Source: JAHWKS01 sp964458385
Lineage (GTDB): Bacteria > Planctomycetota > Planctomycetia > Pirellulales > Pirellulaceae
Assembly (NCBI GenBank): GCA_964458385.1
Contig: CAYWIS010000019.1
Location: forward strand, 1 to 49,652
DNA length: 49,652 nucleotides
Reading direction: 5' to 3'
The notes beneath the pieces are model-generated. The model made no database searches. It was not told the origin of the DNA and saw only the letters and a list, made by a program, of their open reading frames with translations. Below are positions 9,211 to 17,020 of this stretch, piece after piece. How positions within the stretch are numbered: position 1 is the stretch's first letter; each line of letters begins with the position of its first letter. The translations under genes were made by a program, and so were the position numbers.

Positions 9211-9426
9211 TTACAGGACGGCCGCGGCGATAATGATGGAAAGTCCGATCACGACTGAGCCCATCAGAATCGCTAAGGCGATGTTCTGATCTTCCTCAAT
9301 CTCTCGAATCACAGGAAACGGCGAGACCTTGATAACCAGCAGGAAGAACAACACGAAGATCAGCATTCCGACGCCGCTGTAAACGAACGTCATGATCAGG
9401 TCGTGTAAATCGCGAATCGAAAACAC
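9211..9426 (-). CDS. DUF350 family small membrane protein
   Basis: About 71 aa from a GTG at 9426 (FSIRDLHDLIMTFVYSGVG follows). This start is chosen because GGGAG lies 6 bases upstream; the frame is open to 9483 but those codons look non-coding. Two membrane helices flank a cytosolic loop: MTFVYSGVGMLIFVLFFLLV, then REIEEDQNIALAILMGSVVIGLSIIIA. The EIEEDxNxALAI motif is diagnostic of DUF350. DUF350 proteins occur beside DUF4178 and polyamine genes and are thought to act in the membrane; their biochemical role is not known. It lies between the small membrane protein and the spermidine synthase-like gene in one operon. Confidence 0.85.
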   Translation of the reverse strand: MFSIRDLHDLIMTFVYSGVGMLIFVLFFLLVIKVSPFPVIREIEEDQNIALAILMGSVVIGLSIIIAAAVL

Positions 9427-9513
9427 GGTAAGCTCCCAAGCGCAAAGGAGGAATGCAAACAGTGGGGAAGAATCCCGGCGCAACGCCGCTTGCTGGAAAA
9501 CGCCTCGCCCGCC

Positions 9514-9747
9514 TTACTTGCCAAACGCGTAGTAATGAAAGAAATGGGTGCGGCGAGCTTGGACATTCCGAAGACTGATCTTCTCGTCGGAATCAGGCCC
9601 CGGCAAGGCGGCGCCAGTGACCGACAGACCGATACAGCCAAAGAACAGCACGACCAGGGCGGCAATGTAGAGATACACAGGCCATGCCGGACGGGGCGGC
9701 AAATCCCCTGGGGACGATTCTCCTTTTCCAACAGGCGTTTGACTCAT
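9514..9747 (-). CDS. Small single-pass membrane protein of the speD/DUF350 operon
   Basis: 77 aa from ATG 9747 (MSQTPVGKGESSPGD), preceded by GGAAAGG at a spacing of 11. A GTG start at 9780 would overlap the DUF4178 gene and is less likely. There is a Pro-rich N-terminus, one membrane helix (WPVYLYIAALVVLFFGCIGLSV), then a charged tail ending in RRTHFFHYYAFGK. I do not recognise a family. Its place between the DUF4178 and DUF350 genes, with short spacers on both sides, suggests it is a structural partner of the membrane complex. Confidence 0.65.
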   Translation of the reverse strand: MSQTPVGKGESSPGDLPPRPAWPVYLYIAALVVLFFGCIGLSVTGAALPGPDSDEKISLRNVQARRTHFFHYYAFGK

Positions 9748-9769
9748 TAGCAGGAATGCCTTTCCGTTG

Positions 9770-11761
9770 TTAATCGTCACTCCATTGGCGCGAGCGGAAC
9801 CACAGGCCCTTCACAATTTCCCAAGCTGGGAATAACCAGGCCAGAATCGCGCCCCACAGATAGTACCGGGCAGGATGCACATCGCAATAGAGCGAGATCG
9901 TCACCGGTGGACCACTCTGCTCGGGGCGGTCCCCGCTCGACGGCGACCAGCTTCCTGTTTCTCCAAACACATTGAGGCGGTACGTTGCCGGCCCAGAAAG
10001 TCGGAAGAGCACATGATCGTGCATGGAGCCTTCCGACCAGCGTTCGCCCCCTTCGACTCCCTGATAGTACTCGACGGTGGCGTCGGCATCGAGCACGATC
10101 CGCTCTTGTTCGTCCAAGATGGCCGCCGACAAGGCGACCCATTGGTTGTTGAGCGAACGTGCGGTTGCCTCGAGTTTGTATATGTGTTCGCCTTCGGGGG
10201 CGGAGAACGGCGGGCTGATATATCCCTGTTCCGACAGGTAGCTCGCGTCGGTGATCGTTTGATTGGCAATTACGGGTACGCCCGAACGACACACCGCAAA
10301 GAACGCCAGCATAAGCAATAGGCTGCCGACGATCGCTCCCGCCTTCATCGCCAACCTTCGCGAACTGCTGCGTGCGAAGGGCTGGGCCGGAGCGACCCCG
10401 CGTGGGCCAGGCAGCTTACGCGCGGGAATCGATAGCCCCTTGGCTACTTGTTCTCGGGTGAGGTACTCGCCCAATGACCATTCCATTTCGGTCTTGGACC
10501 ATTCGGCGCTAATGAGAAAGGGGGGACGTACGGCGTCCATGAACTCCAACCGGTCGCCAAGGCGAGCGACCCAGCTTAGCTCCCCCTCGACGTAATCCAC
10601 CACACACGAGCCACGCTCGAAGACCCGGTAACGCTGGCCTTCGAAAGTAATGTGATTGCCGCGACGCAGCTTGCGGGGATCTTTGGTCGGCGCATGCTTC
10701 AGTGACGTGAAGAAGAGCCAATGCCCGTTTTCCAACTCCAGAAAGGCGTAACCCTTTTCAGGATGATGCAACTGGAACGCGGTCCAATGGTAGTCGACCC
10801 CCTCTTCACGCTGTTTGTACCGCAAGATTCCTAGCACCGTGTACGCCACCCCGCGGTGTTGGAAACGATCGCCGACTTGAATTGGAAACTTGCGTTTCTT
10901 CTGCTTCGCCATGCGAAGCAGTTGCGGCTTGCCGGGAAGCGAAAGGTTCAGCGCTGAACCGCAGTAACCGCAGATCACTAGAGCGCTTCCCTCGGCGTCG
11001 CGCAGCTCCAGGCTGCCCCCGCACGAGAGACACTGGATTGCCTGGGGATGCAGCCCTTCGCGCGCCCGCACCACCGGCGCAAAATCGTCGCCGGGTTGCT
11101 TGGCAAGCGGCGGTGGATAGGGATGCTTGGCTTGCCCTTCAGCCTCCGACCATTCGCTGACCAGCGCGTTGCGAGGCAAATGCTCGCCTAGGAACACGTA
11201 GTAGCTTCCATCGGAAAATGTCTCGATGGTTACATGGTGTTTGTTGTCGGTCAGATCGAGATACCGCATCGTGGCTTGCGGAGCGGCATGAAGCGGCAAC
11301 TCTCCTTGAAGGCCGACGATTTTCGCCTGGTCAATTTCGGTGACCCAGAGCGTCATTCCGCTTACCTTGACGCGGTCTCCCGGCTGGATGCTAGCCAGTT
11401 GCTTGACATGGAGTTTCGCCTCGAGCGGTTTTTCGAGCGTGTATTCGTCTTCGTCTTGACTGATCCAGGCGTAGCTGCCGTCGTCTTCGAAGCGGATCCA
11501 CCATTCGTCCCAGATTCCTGCGGAATAACGGAATTGAAGGCGGCCAAGCACCTGGATTTCACGGCCTTGGCAGCGGGCCGGCCATCCTACCGCCAGGCAC
11601 GAGGGCGTTTCGGCCAAGAGCGCCATCTTGCCTAGGGCGCGAATCGCCGCCTCGTTCACCACCATCACATTGGAGCAGTACGGGCAGGCCGCCACGCGCG
11701 CCGCTGCGGTCGCCACGTCCAGCGAACCGCCACAGGCTGGGCAGGTTACTGTTTGGGGCAT
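9770..11761 (-). CDS. Two-repeat zinc-ribbon/DUF4178 membrane protein
   Basis: 663 aa from ATG 11761 (MPQTVTCPACGG). The frame is open upstream to 12295, but that part overlaps speD. Two tandem units are seen, each a zinc ribbon followed by a DUF4178-like beta domain. Ribbon 1 has CPAC (7/10) and CPYC (26/29); ribbon 2, near residue 243, has CLSC and CGYC. The DUF4178 parts hold paired segments such as GIWDEWWIRFEDDGSYAWIS and YHWTAFQLHHPEKGYAFLEL. A membrane helix (AGAIVGSLLLMLAFFAVC) at about 505-525 precedes a beta-rich region and a second hydrophobic stretch near the C-terminus. Its start overlaps the speD stop by 16 bases. Molecular function is unknown. Confidence 0.85.
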   Translation of the reverse strand: MPQTVTCPACGGSLDVATAAARVAACPYCSNVMVVNEAAIRALGKMALLAETPSCLAVGWPARCQGREIQVLGRLQFRYSAGIWDEWWIRFEDDGSYAWISQDEDEYTLEKPLEAKLHVKQLASIQPGDRVKVSGMTLWVTEIDQAKIVGLQGELPLHAAPQATMRYLDLTDNKHHVTIETFSDGSYYVFLGEHLPRNALVSEWSEAEGQAKHPYPPPLAKQPGDDFAPVVRAREGLHPQAIQCLSCGGSLELRDAEGSALVICGYCGSALNLSLPGKPQLLRMAKQKKRKFPIQVGDRFQHRGVAYTVLGILRYKQREEGVDYHWTAFQLHHPEKGYAFLELENGHWLFFTSLKHAPTKDPRKLRRGNHITFEGQRYRVFERGSCVVDYVEGELSWVARLGDRLEFMDAVRPPFLISAEWSKTEMEWSLGEYLTREQVAKGLSIPARKLPGPRGVAPAQPFARSSSRRLAMKAGAIVGSLLLMLAFFAVCRSGVPVIANQTITDASYLSEQGYISPPFSAPEGEHIYKLEATARSLNNQWVALSAAILDEQERIVLDADATVEYYQGVEGGERWSEGSMHDHVLFRLSGPATYRLNVFGETGSWSPSSGDRPEQSGPPVTISLYCDVHPARYYLWGAILAWLFPAWEIVKGLWFRSRQWSDD

Positions 11762-12141
11762 GGTGCAGGCGTCTCGGTTGCAAGCGTTGCGGGCGGAAGG
11801 CGCCAAGGAGCTTGCCCCCGCCGAACCTCGGTAAGCACCTTGTGCTGAGGCCGAAGCCAGCGTTCCAGCGTTGCGAGCGCCGCTTGGGGACGCTGCGCTT
11901 CGCCGCAGGTGAACAAGTCGACCGCCACGTAATCTTCTTCCGGCCAGGTGTGCACCGTCAGGTGAGATTCCGAAAGAATGGCTGCGGCGGTTACTCCCAC
12001 CGGTTGGAAGGGATGGACTTGTAATCGGAGCAACGTTAGCCCGGCGGCCGCAACGGCCTCGCCGATTGCGGTTTCCCATTCCGTGAGCGTCAGCTCTCGG
12101 CAGCCCCAGTAATCGGCCAGCCAGTGTCGTCCCAAATTCAT
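11746..12141 (-). CDS. speD: S-adenosylmethionine decarboxylase proenzyme
   Basis: 131 aa from ATG 12141 (MNLGRHWLADYWGC); a TTG three codons upstream is the alternative. The enzyme decarboxylates SAM to the aminopropyl donor used by spermidine synthases. The prokaryotic class is recognised by LSESHLTVHTWPE: chain cleavage before Ser 59 would make the pyruvoyl group, and His 64 and Cys 79 (LFTCGE) match the conserved catalytic residues. The length is normal for the small bacterial form. It is the first gene of a five-gene operon ending in a membrane-bound aminopropyltransferase, so decarboxylated SAM is made and used by the same unit. No ornithine/arginine decarboxylase is nearby. Confidence 0.93.
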   Translation of the reverse strand: MNLGRHWLADYWGCRELTLTEWETAIGEAVAAAGLTLLRLQVHPFQPVGVTAAAILSESHLTVHTWPEEDYVAVDLFTCGEAQRPQAALATLERWLRPQHKVLTEVRRGQAPWRLPPATLATETPAPCPKQ

Positions 12142-12423
12142 TACGCCCAAATACCTGATTTACCACAGCGAGGCAGCGAATCCCTCGCCGCATAATAGCA
12201 AAATTGCGTCTTTGTGTGCGGCCCGCTTGGATCGAGTTTTTCGCCTGCAGATGAATTGCCTCTCCTTGGTTTGGTATGGCGAAATCGTGGCGCAATGCGC
12301 CAGCGAACCATGAACCTTTTCCGCAGAGGCCCGTCTACCTTTTCGGATCTGAACGTACGGCGCCCCAAAACAACCGGGACGCCTACTGGCGAACCTCACA
12401 CATTCGCCGGAAACCAACACGTA

Positions 12424-12493
12424 GCGCCCATGGGGTAACGGCGGCGTACCGTCGACCATGGCGGATGGGCGGGGTCGACTCCCGCGGGGCGCT
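12424..12493 (+). other. Possible degenerate tRNA-like element
   Basis: GCGCCC at 12424-12429 pairs with GGGCGC at 12487-12492. Directly inside the 3' strand is a T-arm-like hairpin GCGGG-GTCGACT-CCCGC (12469-12485), 5-bp stem and 7-base loop. The 70-base span is near tRNA size, but no proper anticodon arm with U33 can be folded and the T-loop has G for the first T. Weak by itself; noted because a better tRNA-like segment follows 38 bases later. Confidence 0.25.
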
Positions 12494-12530
12494 CTGGCGA
12501 CCGTGCCCAACGGCAAGAGCTTACAAACAT

Positions 12531-12593
12531 TGCTCAGTGGTGAGCGCCAGACTTGTTCTCTGGAACGCGTGGGTTCGACACCCACCGGGCCCT
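12531..12593 (+). pseudogene. tRNA-Thr-like remnant lacking its 5' acceptor strand
   Basis: Reading on the plus strand: D-arm GCTC-AGTGGT-GAGC (12532-12545), anticodon arm CCAGA-CTTGTTC-TCTGG (12547-12563), variable AACGC, T-arm GTGGG-TTCGACA-CCCAC (12569-12585), then CGGGCCC-T. All three arms pair perfectly. The anticodon would be TGT (Thr), but position 37 is T instead of a purine, and the 7 bases where the 5' acceptor strand should be (12523-12529) do not pair with CGGGCCC. No GGGCCCG exists nearby upstream. A decayed tRNA is the simplest reading; a processed variant or an att-type fragment is possible. Confidence 0.55.
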
Positions 12594-12727
12594 CTGATAA
12601 GAGCAGACTGGCCCCGCAGTTCAGCGCTTTTGTGACTTGCACCGCCCGCCACAAATCAAAAATTGGTTGTACCGCTTGGCCGCCGTCGAGGCGTTTCCAC
12701 GGGGTGTTCTCATGGGAGTCGACACCG

Positions 12728-13332
12728 ATGGCGGGTAAGCTCCATCACGAAAATCTGTATCGCGGCGCCAACGCCGTGGAAAAGTTGGCCGAGGCTCGCA
12801 TTACGCTTGGCGGCGCCGGCGCTCTTGGATCGAACCTAGCCGATACGCTCGTACGGCAAGGATTCCGGCGGCTGCGCGTGATTGACCGGGATCGCGTTGA
12901 GGAGCACAACCTGGGGACGCAAATTTACGGCGAGAGTGACCATCTTTTCCGCGCCGTGAGCGTAGAAGTCGAGGCCGTGCGCAAGGAGCTTTCGGAACGC
13001 GCGGTGCGTAAATTCTTGGGCGACACGGAACTGGTCATCGATACGTTCGACAACTCTCGCTCGCGCGAGGTGTGCAGACTCACTGCCGCGAGACGTGTTT
13101 ACCGTGCCTTCACGTGGGTTTGTTCGCCGACTATGGCGAGGCGATCTGGAACGACACGTACCGCGTTCCCAGCGATGCGGGCCAGGATGTGTGCGATTAC
13201 CCGCTCGCCCGCAACCTGGTCCTGCTGACCGTTGCGGCCGCCGAAACTTTGGCGCCGTTTATCCTCCACGGGGAGCAGGCCAACTGGTCGATTGCGCGGC
13301 GCGATTTCGCCGTGCGTCCGTTGGAAACGTAA
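12728..13332 (+). pseudogene. ThiF/HesA-type E1-like adenylyltransferase, frameshifted
   Basis: Starts at ATG 12728 (MAGKLHHENLYRGANAVEKL) with GGGAG just upstream. The first frame carries the nucleotide loop GGAGALGSNLADTL, DRDRVEEHNLGTQIYGESD and VIDTFDNSRSREV, then drifts into nonsense. The second frame resumes at about 13072 with HCRETCLPCLHVGLFADYGEAIWND and runs to TAA 13332. The break is at GAGGTGTGCAG near 13069-13079; loss of one G from GAGGTGGTGCAG would explain it. Compared with relatives as I remember them, about 11 residues also seem missing after GESD, which favours true decay over a sequencing slip. The family adenylates C-termini of ubiquitin-like or sulfur-carrier proteins; none is nearby. 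Confidence 0.75.
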
Positions 13333-13478
13333 TCGGCACGGCCTTTGAGTTCCTCGTGCACCCAATCTCGGAAAAATCGCCGGGAATTTTCCAGGTTCGG
13401 CGTTCGATCGCCTGCGGACGGGCATTATAAGTATTAGCAGTGAGATCCATCGAACTTTGTGCACGCATCGGGACGGGT

Positions 13479-15665
13479 ATGAAATTCGCCTACTGCTTAG
13501 TCGCTTGCGTGGGAGTGATCGCCAGTGCGGCCGCTGCCACGGCTGACGAAAGCCAAGTGGCCGCGACCACCGCCCGCGTCAAAGAAATTTTCCGTACGCG
13601 GTGTTGGGACTGCCACGGCGGCGTTGAAACCAACGCGGGCGTCGACGTACTGAACCGCGAAGGGCTGGTCCAAAAGGACAAGGTGACGCCCGGCGCTCCC
13701 GACGCGTCGTTGCTTTTCCAACGGATTACGGCCGACGATGACTCCGTCATGCCGCCCGAAGGCGAGCCGCGGCTGTCGCAGGAAGAAGTAGCGGCGGTGC
13801 GGGCGTGGATCGTAGCCGGCGCTCCCGCCTTCCCCAAAGATGCTGCAGCCCCCGCCGAGCCCGACAAAGACCGTGGCCTTCAAGATGTAGTGGGGGTCGA
13901 TTACGTGCTTAAACAAATCTTAGCGCATGTGCAATCGCTTCCGGTGCGCGACCGTGCTTTCGTACGATATTTCAGCATTGCCCATTTGGCGACGGGCGGT
14001 GTGACCAAAGAAGAATTGGAGCTGCATCGCGATGCGCTCGCCAAGGCCATTAACCATCTGTCGCTCCAACCGCAGATTGTGCGCCCCGAAGCGGTCGACG
14101 GCGACAATGGCATGGTCTTCGCCGTCGATACGCGCCGCCTAGGGTGGCACGTGCGGCCGTTTCAGCGGATCGAGAACGGCAAGCCGGCAGGCGCCGCGAA
14201 TATTAACCTGTACGACTTGGCGCTCTTGGAGTACCCGTACGCCATCCTTTACGACGATTCGGAAACCTTTGACCGGCTGCTGCAAGAGTATGTGGCGCCC
14301 TCGGGCATGGTGCGGCCAATCCCTTACGTGCGGGCCGACTGGTTTGTGAGCGTCGTGACGCAGCCGCCGCTATATGAAGATTTTCTGCGTTTGCCGTTTG
14401 AGTTCGATGAATTCGAAACTTTGCTGGGGGTAGACAGCGAAGCCAACGTACGAGATTTTATCGCCCGACGTGCGGGCATGACGGTCTCCGGCGTGTCGCG
14501 CAACAACCGTGTGGTCGAGCGGCACCCGCACCGGAATGGCGCGTACTGGAAGAGCTTTGACTTTGCTTCCAGCCGCGGCAAACAAAACATGTTCCACAAC
14601 CCGCTGGAAATGAATGCCGACGGCGGTGAGTTTATTTTCAACCTGCCTAACGGCCTGCAAGGATACTACGTTGCCGACGCCGCCGGACGCCGTTTGGCGG
14701 AAGCGCCGACGAGCATTGTGATCGACAAGTTCGCGGAAGATAAGACGGTGCGCAATGGCTTATCGTGCATGCGCTGCCATGACCGCGGTGTGAAGACTTT
14801 TCTCGATTCGATCCGCCCGGCGGTGGAAACGCTTCCCGGCAGCCCCGGATTCAAGAAACGCGACGTGCTGGCTCTCTATCCGACGCAGGACGAAATGGAT
14901 CAGTTGCTCAAGGAGGACGAACGGCGGTTCATGAACGCCATGGAGCAAGTTTTGGGGAAGCCACAAACGCGCGAGCCACTCACGCCGGTGACGCAACGTT
15001 TTCTGGACGCCCCCTTGCACCCGTCGCTTGCGGCCGCTGAACTGGGCCTCCCCGACGCAACGTATCTGACGACACTAGCGCGGGCCCCGCAGTTTGTAGC
15101 GCTGGGGTTGACGCCGCTGGCCACGGGCGGCCTGGTGCGCCGCGATATGTGGGAGGATTACTACGACGATATCGTTCGCCAGATGGGCTTGGGAACTCCG
15201 GTGATTCCCCTTGATGGGTTGATTGTCTCGGATTACTCCCTTCAGCCGGCGCCCTTGGATATTGAACTGTCGACCGAGAGCAAGACCAATGTCTTCTCGG
15301 CAGGCGATAAGCTGGTGATTAAGGTGGCCAACCGTTCGCGTCAGGATGTACACATTGAGCTTATTGGCACTAGCGCCAAAGGAAAGAAGGTCATTCTCGC
15401 GCCCGCGTCGACCATTGTCCGCGCTGGCGAAACGTTTCGCTTTCCTCAGCAAGGCGCGCTCGTGGTGCAGCCAACGGTGGGCAAGGAGCAAATTACCTTG
15501 TTCGCTTGTGATCGACCCTTTCCGGCGGGCCAGTTGCTCCGTGGCGAAGGCGTGGCCGATCGCGTGGTGCACGCCTTCTACGACCCGCAAGCGATGAGCG
15601 GCGGCGAACTCGGTTTCGATCCTTCTCGCATGATCAAGCAGACGATCACCATTGAGACGCGTTAA
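13479..15665 (+). CDS. Secreted di-haem planctomycete cytochrome c protein
   Basis: 728 aa from ATG 13479 (MKFAYCLVACVGVIASAAAATA), which gives a clean Sec signal peptide; the frame is open to a GTG at 13440 but that adds a non-signal extension. The planctomycete cytochrome c domain near the N-terminus has CWDCHGG (CxxCH) and the usual APDASLLFQRI / VMPPEG / VRAWIVAGAP features. A second haem site, CMRCHDRG, is near residue 430. No known enzymatic domain is recognised in between. A likely periplasmic electron-transfer or haem-bearing protein. TATAAG at 13426-13431 may be its -10 box. Confidence 0.85.
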   Translation: MKFAYCLVACVGVIASAAAATADESQVAATTARVKEIFRTRCWDCHGGVETNAGVDVLNREGLVQKDKVTPGAPDASLLFQRITADDDSVMPPEGEPRLSQEEVAAVRAWIVAGAPAFPKDAAAPAEPDKDRGLQDVVGVDYVLKQILAHVQSLPVRDRAFVRYFSIAHLATGGVTKEELELHRDALAKAINHLSLQPQIVRPEAVDGDNGMVFAVDTRRLGWHVRPFQRIENGKPAGAANINLYDLALLEYPYAILYDDSETFDRLLQEYVAPSGMVRPIPYVRADWFVSVVTQPPLYEDFLRLPFEFDEFETLLGVDSEANVRDFIARRAGMTVSGVSRNNRVVERHPHRNGAYWKSFDFASSRGKQNMFHNPLEMNADGGEFIFNLPNGLQGYYVADAAGRRLAEAPTSIVIDKFAEDKTVRNGLSCMRCHDRGVKTFLDSIRPAVETLPGSPGFKKRDVLALYPTQDEMDQLLKEDERRFMNAMEQVLGKPQTREPLTPVTQRFLDAPLHPSLAAAELGLPDATYLTTLARAPQFVALGLTPLATGGLVRRDMWEDYYDDIVRQMGLGTPVIPLDGLIVSDYSLQPAPLDIELSTESKTNVFSAGDKLVIKVANRSRQDVHIELIGTSAKGKKVILAPASTIVRAGETFRFPQQGALVVQPTVGKEQITLFACDRPFPAGQLLRGEGVADRVVHAFYDPQAMSGGELGFDPSRMIKQTITIETR

Positions 15666-15728
15666 CGTCGCGGGTTGCGCGAAACGCCGCGCACCACCGC
15701 GCGGGAGGCGTCTTCCCGTGCGGCCCGA

Positions 15729-16994
15729 TCAGACGGGAGGCGAATCCAGGGCCGGATGGGGCGCATGGGGATAATCGACAGGCTCATAGGCGATCGCCAG
15801 TTCGGGAGTCTCCCGCCGCTTTTGCCCTTCGGCAAGCGAGGTCAAAGCCCGGTCAAGTATTCCGCTTGTCAGTAGCGTGCGCTCGACCGGGTAGCTTGGC
15901 TTGCTGGTGTGAATCATGCGCTCAATGGCCTTAAGCAGCCAAGCGAAGTGCGGATAGCGCGGCTCTGTTCGTTCGTCGAACCGCATAGCGATCGGCTTCG
16001 CCTGCCCTTTGAGCTTCAAGCCCACAGCCGTTCCCGAGGCATAGCCGGGCAGCATGACAATGCTTCCCAGCAGGCCATCGGCGTACTGGAAGAGAAAGAG
16101 GGTGGCGTCTGACGTTTTCCGTATATCGACGTCGCTTCGGTGGGGCGTTACGGCCAGCGCCGCAGCCAGAAGTTCTTGCGACACCACGCCCTGGTCGATT
16201 GCGCTCCATACGGCTTCGCCTTGCAGGCATTGCACCCAGGTTACGCCCCGCTCGGCGTTGCGGCGGCGTTCGACCAGGCATTGGAAGAATTCCAGGGCAT
16301 GGCTGCCGTAAATGTCTAATCCTGAATAGCCCACGCCTACGGCCGCCTCGATCTCAACTCCCATGGGAATGGGAATATCCGGCTCGCGATAGCCGACCGG
16401 CATCGATGAGCCAGCCATAAAGGGAACCTGCATTTGCCGGGCGCGCTGGTACATCCATAAAGCATCGCTCCACTCGGGGCCAAGATGCTTGTCGCTAAAG
16501 ACGGGAACGACTTTCTGATATTTGGCGAAGGCGTTCGTGATTTCTTCAAAGAAACGCCGGCGCGGGTAAAGATGCTGCTTCTTATCGTTCCAGGGATAGT
16601 CGCCATGCTCGCCAATGCTGATGACTCCATCCACGGGGATATGATCGCGGCCGACCGTGACGGCGCCTTCGATGGTGTCGAAGATAGGAATCTGATACTT
16701 CTCCGCCAACGGCCGAGCGAGATCGCCCTTGGGGAACTGATCCACATACATGGAGGCCAGCCGCAAAGCTGGCCCGGGGCCGCCGTCTTGCTTCCAGCCT
16801 TCGAGAATTTTGCCAATCACTACGTCGGCATGCAGCCCGCGCTGATAAGCCGTAATCACAGCCGCCACGAGCTTCGGTCGAATGGGCGAAGCTGCGTCCG
16901 CCGCGGCGCGGTGGGGGAGCTCACCCGCGAGCACCGTTGCTGCTGCGCCGGCCAGTATATCGCGGCGGGTTAACAGAGATGGATTGTGCATCAT
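15729..16994 (-). CDS. Tat-exported planctomycete protein of unknown function
   Basis: 421 aa with a twin-arginine signal (SLLTRRDILAGAAATVLAG). The mature part has segments seen in a conserved planctomycete/verrucomicrobial family: GLHADVVIGKILEGW, SMYVDQFPKGDLARPLAEKY, DGVISIGEHGDYPWNDK, PVFSDKHLGPEW, PFMAGSSMPVGYR and DIYGSHALEFFQCLVERR. The family has no established function that I know. A dehydrogenase-like fold is possible (several members sit near Gfo/Idh/MocA genes), but no GxGxxG loop is evident. It lies downstream of, and probably in the same direction as, the sugar dehydrogenase/cytochrome fusion, 26 bases after it. Confidence 0.75.
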   Translation of the reverse strand: MMHNPSLLTRRDILAGAAATVLAGELPHRAAADAASPIRPKLVAAVITAYQRGLHADVVIGKILEGWKQDGGPGPALRLASMYVDQFPKGDLARPLAEKYQIPIFDTIEGAVTVGRDHIPVDGVISIGEHGDYPWNDKKQHLYPRRRFFEEITNAFAKYQKVVPVFSDKHLGPEWSDALWMYQRARQMQVPFMAGSSMPVGYREPDIPIPMGVEIEAAVGVGYSGLDIYGSHALEFFQCLVERRRNAERGVTWVQCLQGEAVWSAIDQGVVSQELLAAALAVTPHRSDVDIRKTSDATLFLFQYADGLLGSIVMLPGYASGTAVGLKLKGQAKPIAMRFDERTEPRYPHFAWLLKAIERMIHTSKPSYPVERTLLTSGILDRALTSLAEGQKRRETPELAIAYEPVDYPHAPHPALDSPPV

Positions 16995-17020
16995 TCTCTC
17001 CTCATGCGCCGGCTTCCGGC

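Larger units (their letters stand above)
12142..12727. other. Non-coding region with tRNA-like remnants
   Basis: Nearly 590 bases upstream of speD and of the ThiF pseudogene. Open frames here have no family-like content. Two tRNA-like segments (12424-12493 and 12531-12593) are described separately. No intact tRNA or promoter could be defined. Confidence 0.5.

Noticed and set aside
12142..12295. N-terminal extension of the DUF4178 frame through speD
   Set aside because: The same bases encode a complete SAM decarboxylase on the same strand in another frame, and the zinc-ribbon start at 11761 is the natural one.
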